A stretch of 52,866 nucleotides of DNA. Origin: an uncultured SAR86 cluster bacterium (GTDB lineage: Bacteria > Pseudomonadota > Gammaproteobacteria > Magnimaribacterales > D2472). The translations under genes were made by a program, and so were the position numbers. Below are positions 52,335-52,866 of this stretch, in pieces. The stretch's first letter is position 1. Every line of letters starts with the position of its first letter. Under the pieces are notes generated by a model. The model was not told where the DNA came from and ran no database searches. It saw only the letters and a list, made by a program, of their open reading frames with translations. The stretch covers positions 1 to 52,866 of the forward strand of contig CACDVW010000006.1 in NCBI GenBank assembly GCA_902556355.1. The letters are read 5' to 3'.

Positions 52335-52866
52335 CTAATCTATTTCTCTTTTAATAATATCGTTAAGTTCAGATTCATGTCTCTTACTAGTACTTGTTAA
52401 ATAAATAGCTGCAAATGATCCTGATAAAGCAGTCACCATACCTGCCATAGTAGGTAGTGTTGCCTTAGAAACTCCTCCTGCCATAGCCCTAGCATCTCCG
52501 CCACCATTGAATGCCATAACCTGAAATACCTCAATCATTCCAGTTACTGTTCCTAACAAGCCCAGTAATGGAGCCAGAACAATACATGTTTGAATGATGC
52601 TTATATTTTTATTTATTTCCATCTTGGCTTGAGACATCATCTTTTCTCTTATTTGAAGAGCATACCAAGATTTCTTATCTTTTCTAGAATTCCATTTTTC
52701 AGCGAGACCAGCAACATATTCTTGATGTGCATGAGAAAGATACCAGATTCTCTCAAAGATCATACCCCACATAAAGAATACAAGAATTGCTATAAGCCAA
52801 AGCACATTTCCGCCTTGCTCCATAAAATCTCTTATGGATGACAAGGCTTCTGTGATTGCAAATAGC
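52335..52866 (-). CDS. exbB: ExbB/TolQ proton channel protein, 5'-truncated by the window edge
   Basis: At least 176 residues are visible and the frame is open to the window's right edge. A TTG at 52844 could be read as a start, but the residues before it (LFAITEALSSIRDF) look like normal ExbB N-terminal sequence, so the true start probably lies just outside. Three helices are seen, including VLWLIAILVFFMWGMIFERIWYL and IIQTCIVLAPLLGLLGTVTGMIEVF, with a conserved Gly-rich, Thr-lined final helix. This is the short ExbB2 type. A MotA/TolQ/ExbB plus DUF3450 protein is expected further right. Confidence 0.93.
   Translation of the reverse strand, partial: LFAITEALSSIRDFMEQGGNVLWLIAILVFFMWGMIFERIWYLSHAHQEYVAGLAEKWNSRKDKKSWYALQIREKMMSQAKMEINKNISIIQTCIVLAPLLGLLGTVTGMIEVFQVMAFNGGGDARAMAGGVSKATLPTMAGMVTALSGSFAAIYLTSTSKRHESELNDIIKREID

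Noticed and set aside
52335-52844. TTG at 52844 as the start of ExbB
   Set aside because: The open frame continues to the edge with ExbB-like residues, so the gene is more likely cut by the window.
1-52866. CRISPR arrays, insertion sequences or prophage
   Set aside because: I saw no spaced direct-repeat array, transposase or integrase motifs, and gene order is mostly housekeeping; the one phased repeat lies in the glnA control region.

Overview
The window reads as a compact chromosome segment from a low-GC (about one third G+C by eye) free-living gammaproteobacterium. Genes are packed with 4-base ATGA overlaps, intergenic gaps are short (none above 300 bases), and there is no insertion sequence, phage or CRISPR array. 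Gene neighbourhoods match Pseudomonas/Enterobacteria blocks: apaH-cca-folM-folK-folB-tsaD-rpsU-yqeY; rph-pyrE with ridA-spoT-rpoZ-gmk-yicC; rubredoxin-ubiC-ubiA; yqiB-yqiA; glnA-ntrB-ntrC; mutY-yggX; rppH-lgt-thyA. With a TonB2-type energising cluster, a membrane pyrophosphatase, a P450 and a dimethylglycine-dehydrogenase-like enzyme, the picture suits a streamlined marine heterotroph, SAR86-like. That lineage assignment is inference, not proof.

Layout. 1-9.6 kb: 3' end of apaH, tRNA CCA-adding enzyme, pterin/folate genes (folM, folK, folB), tsaD, then rpsU-yqeY-rph-pyrE-ribE facing pyrB-ridA. 9.6-14.4 kb: stringent response and nucleotide genes (spoT, rpoZ, gmk, yicC) and an NAD-binding protein. 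14.4-21.5 kb: ion-pumping pyrophosphatase, Na+/dicarboxylate symporter, a rubredoxin too short for usual ORF cut-offs, ubiC-ubiA, a FemAB-like protein and yqiB-yqiA. 21.5-25.1 kb: nitrogen-control operon with a eukaryotic-type glutamine synthetase (GSII) behind a clear sigma-54 promoter and NtrC-like enhancers. 25-30.2 kb: rhodanese, gpmA, mutY, yggX, large FAD/GcvT dehydrogenase, tRNA-Phe. 30.3-32 kb: a four-gene metal cassette (outer-membrane-like protein, periplasmic His-rich HMA protein, MerT-like membrane protein, CsoR-like repressor) with a candidate operator. 32-41.3 kb: P450, serine hydrolase, pssA-psd, malonyl-CoA decarboxylase, prolyl iminopeptidase, shikimate kinase and small unknown proteins. 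41.3-52.9 kb: aminotransferase, rmuC, Fur-boxed iron permease, D-amino-acid dehydrogenase, HAD phosphatase, rppH, TauE-like exporter, lgt, thyA, folA, and a TPR-TonB-ExbD-ExbB cluster running off the right edge.

How the parts work together: folate/one-carbon genes lie at both ends (folM/K/B; thyA/folA), and the GcvT dehydrogenase could feed methyl groups into that pool. The best candidates for new biology are the metal cassette with its operator lying over the first gene's start codon, the GSII enzyme placed in the classical glnA-ntrBC slot, and the Na+-type signature of the pyrophosphatase next to a Na+-coupled symporter.
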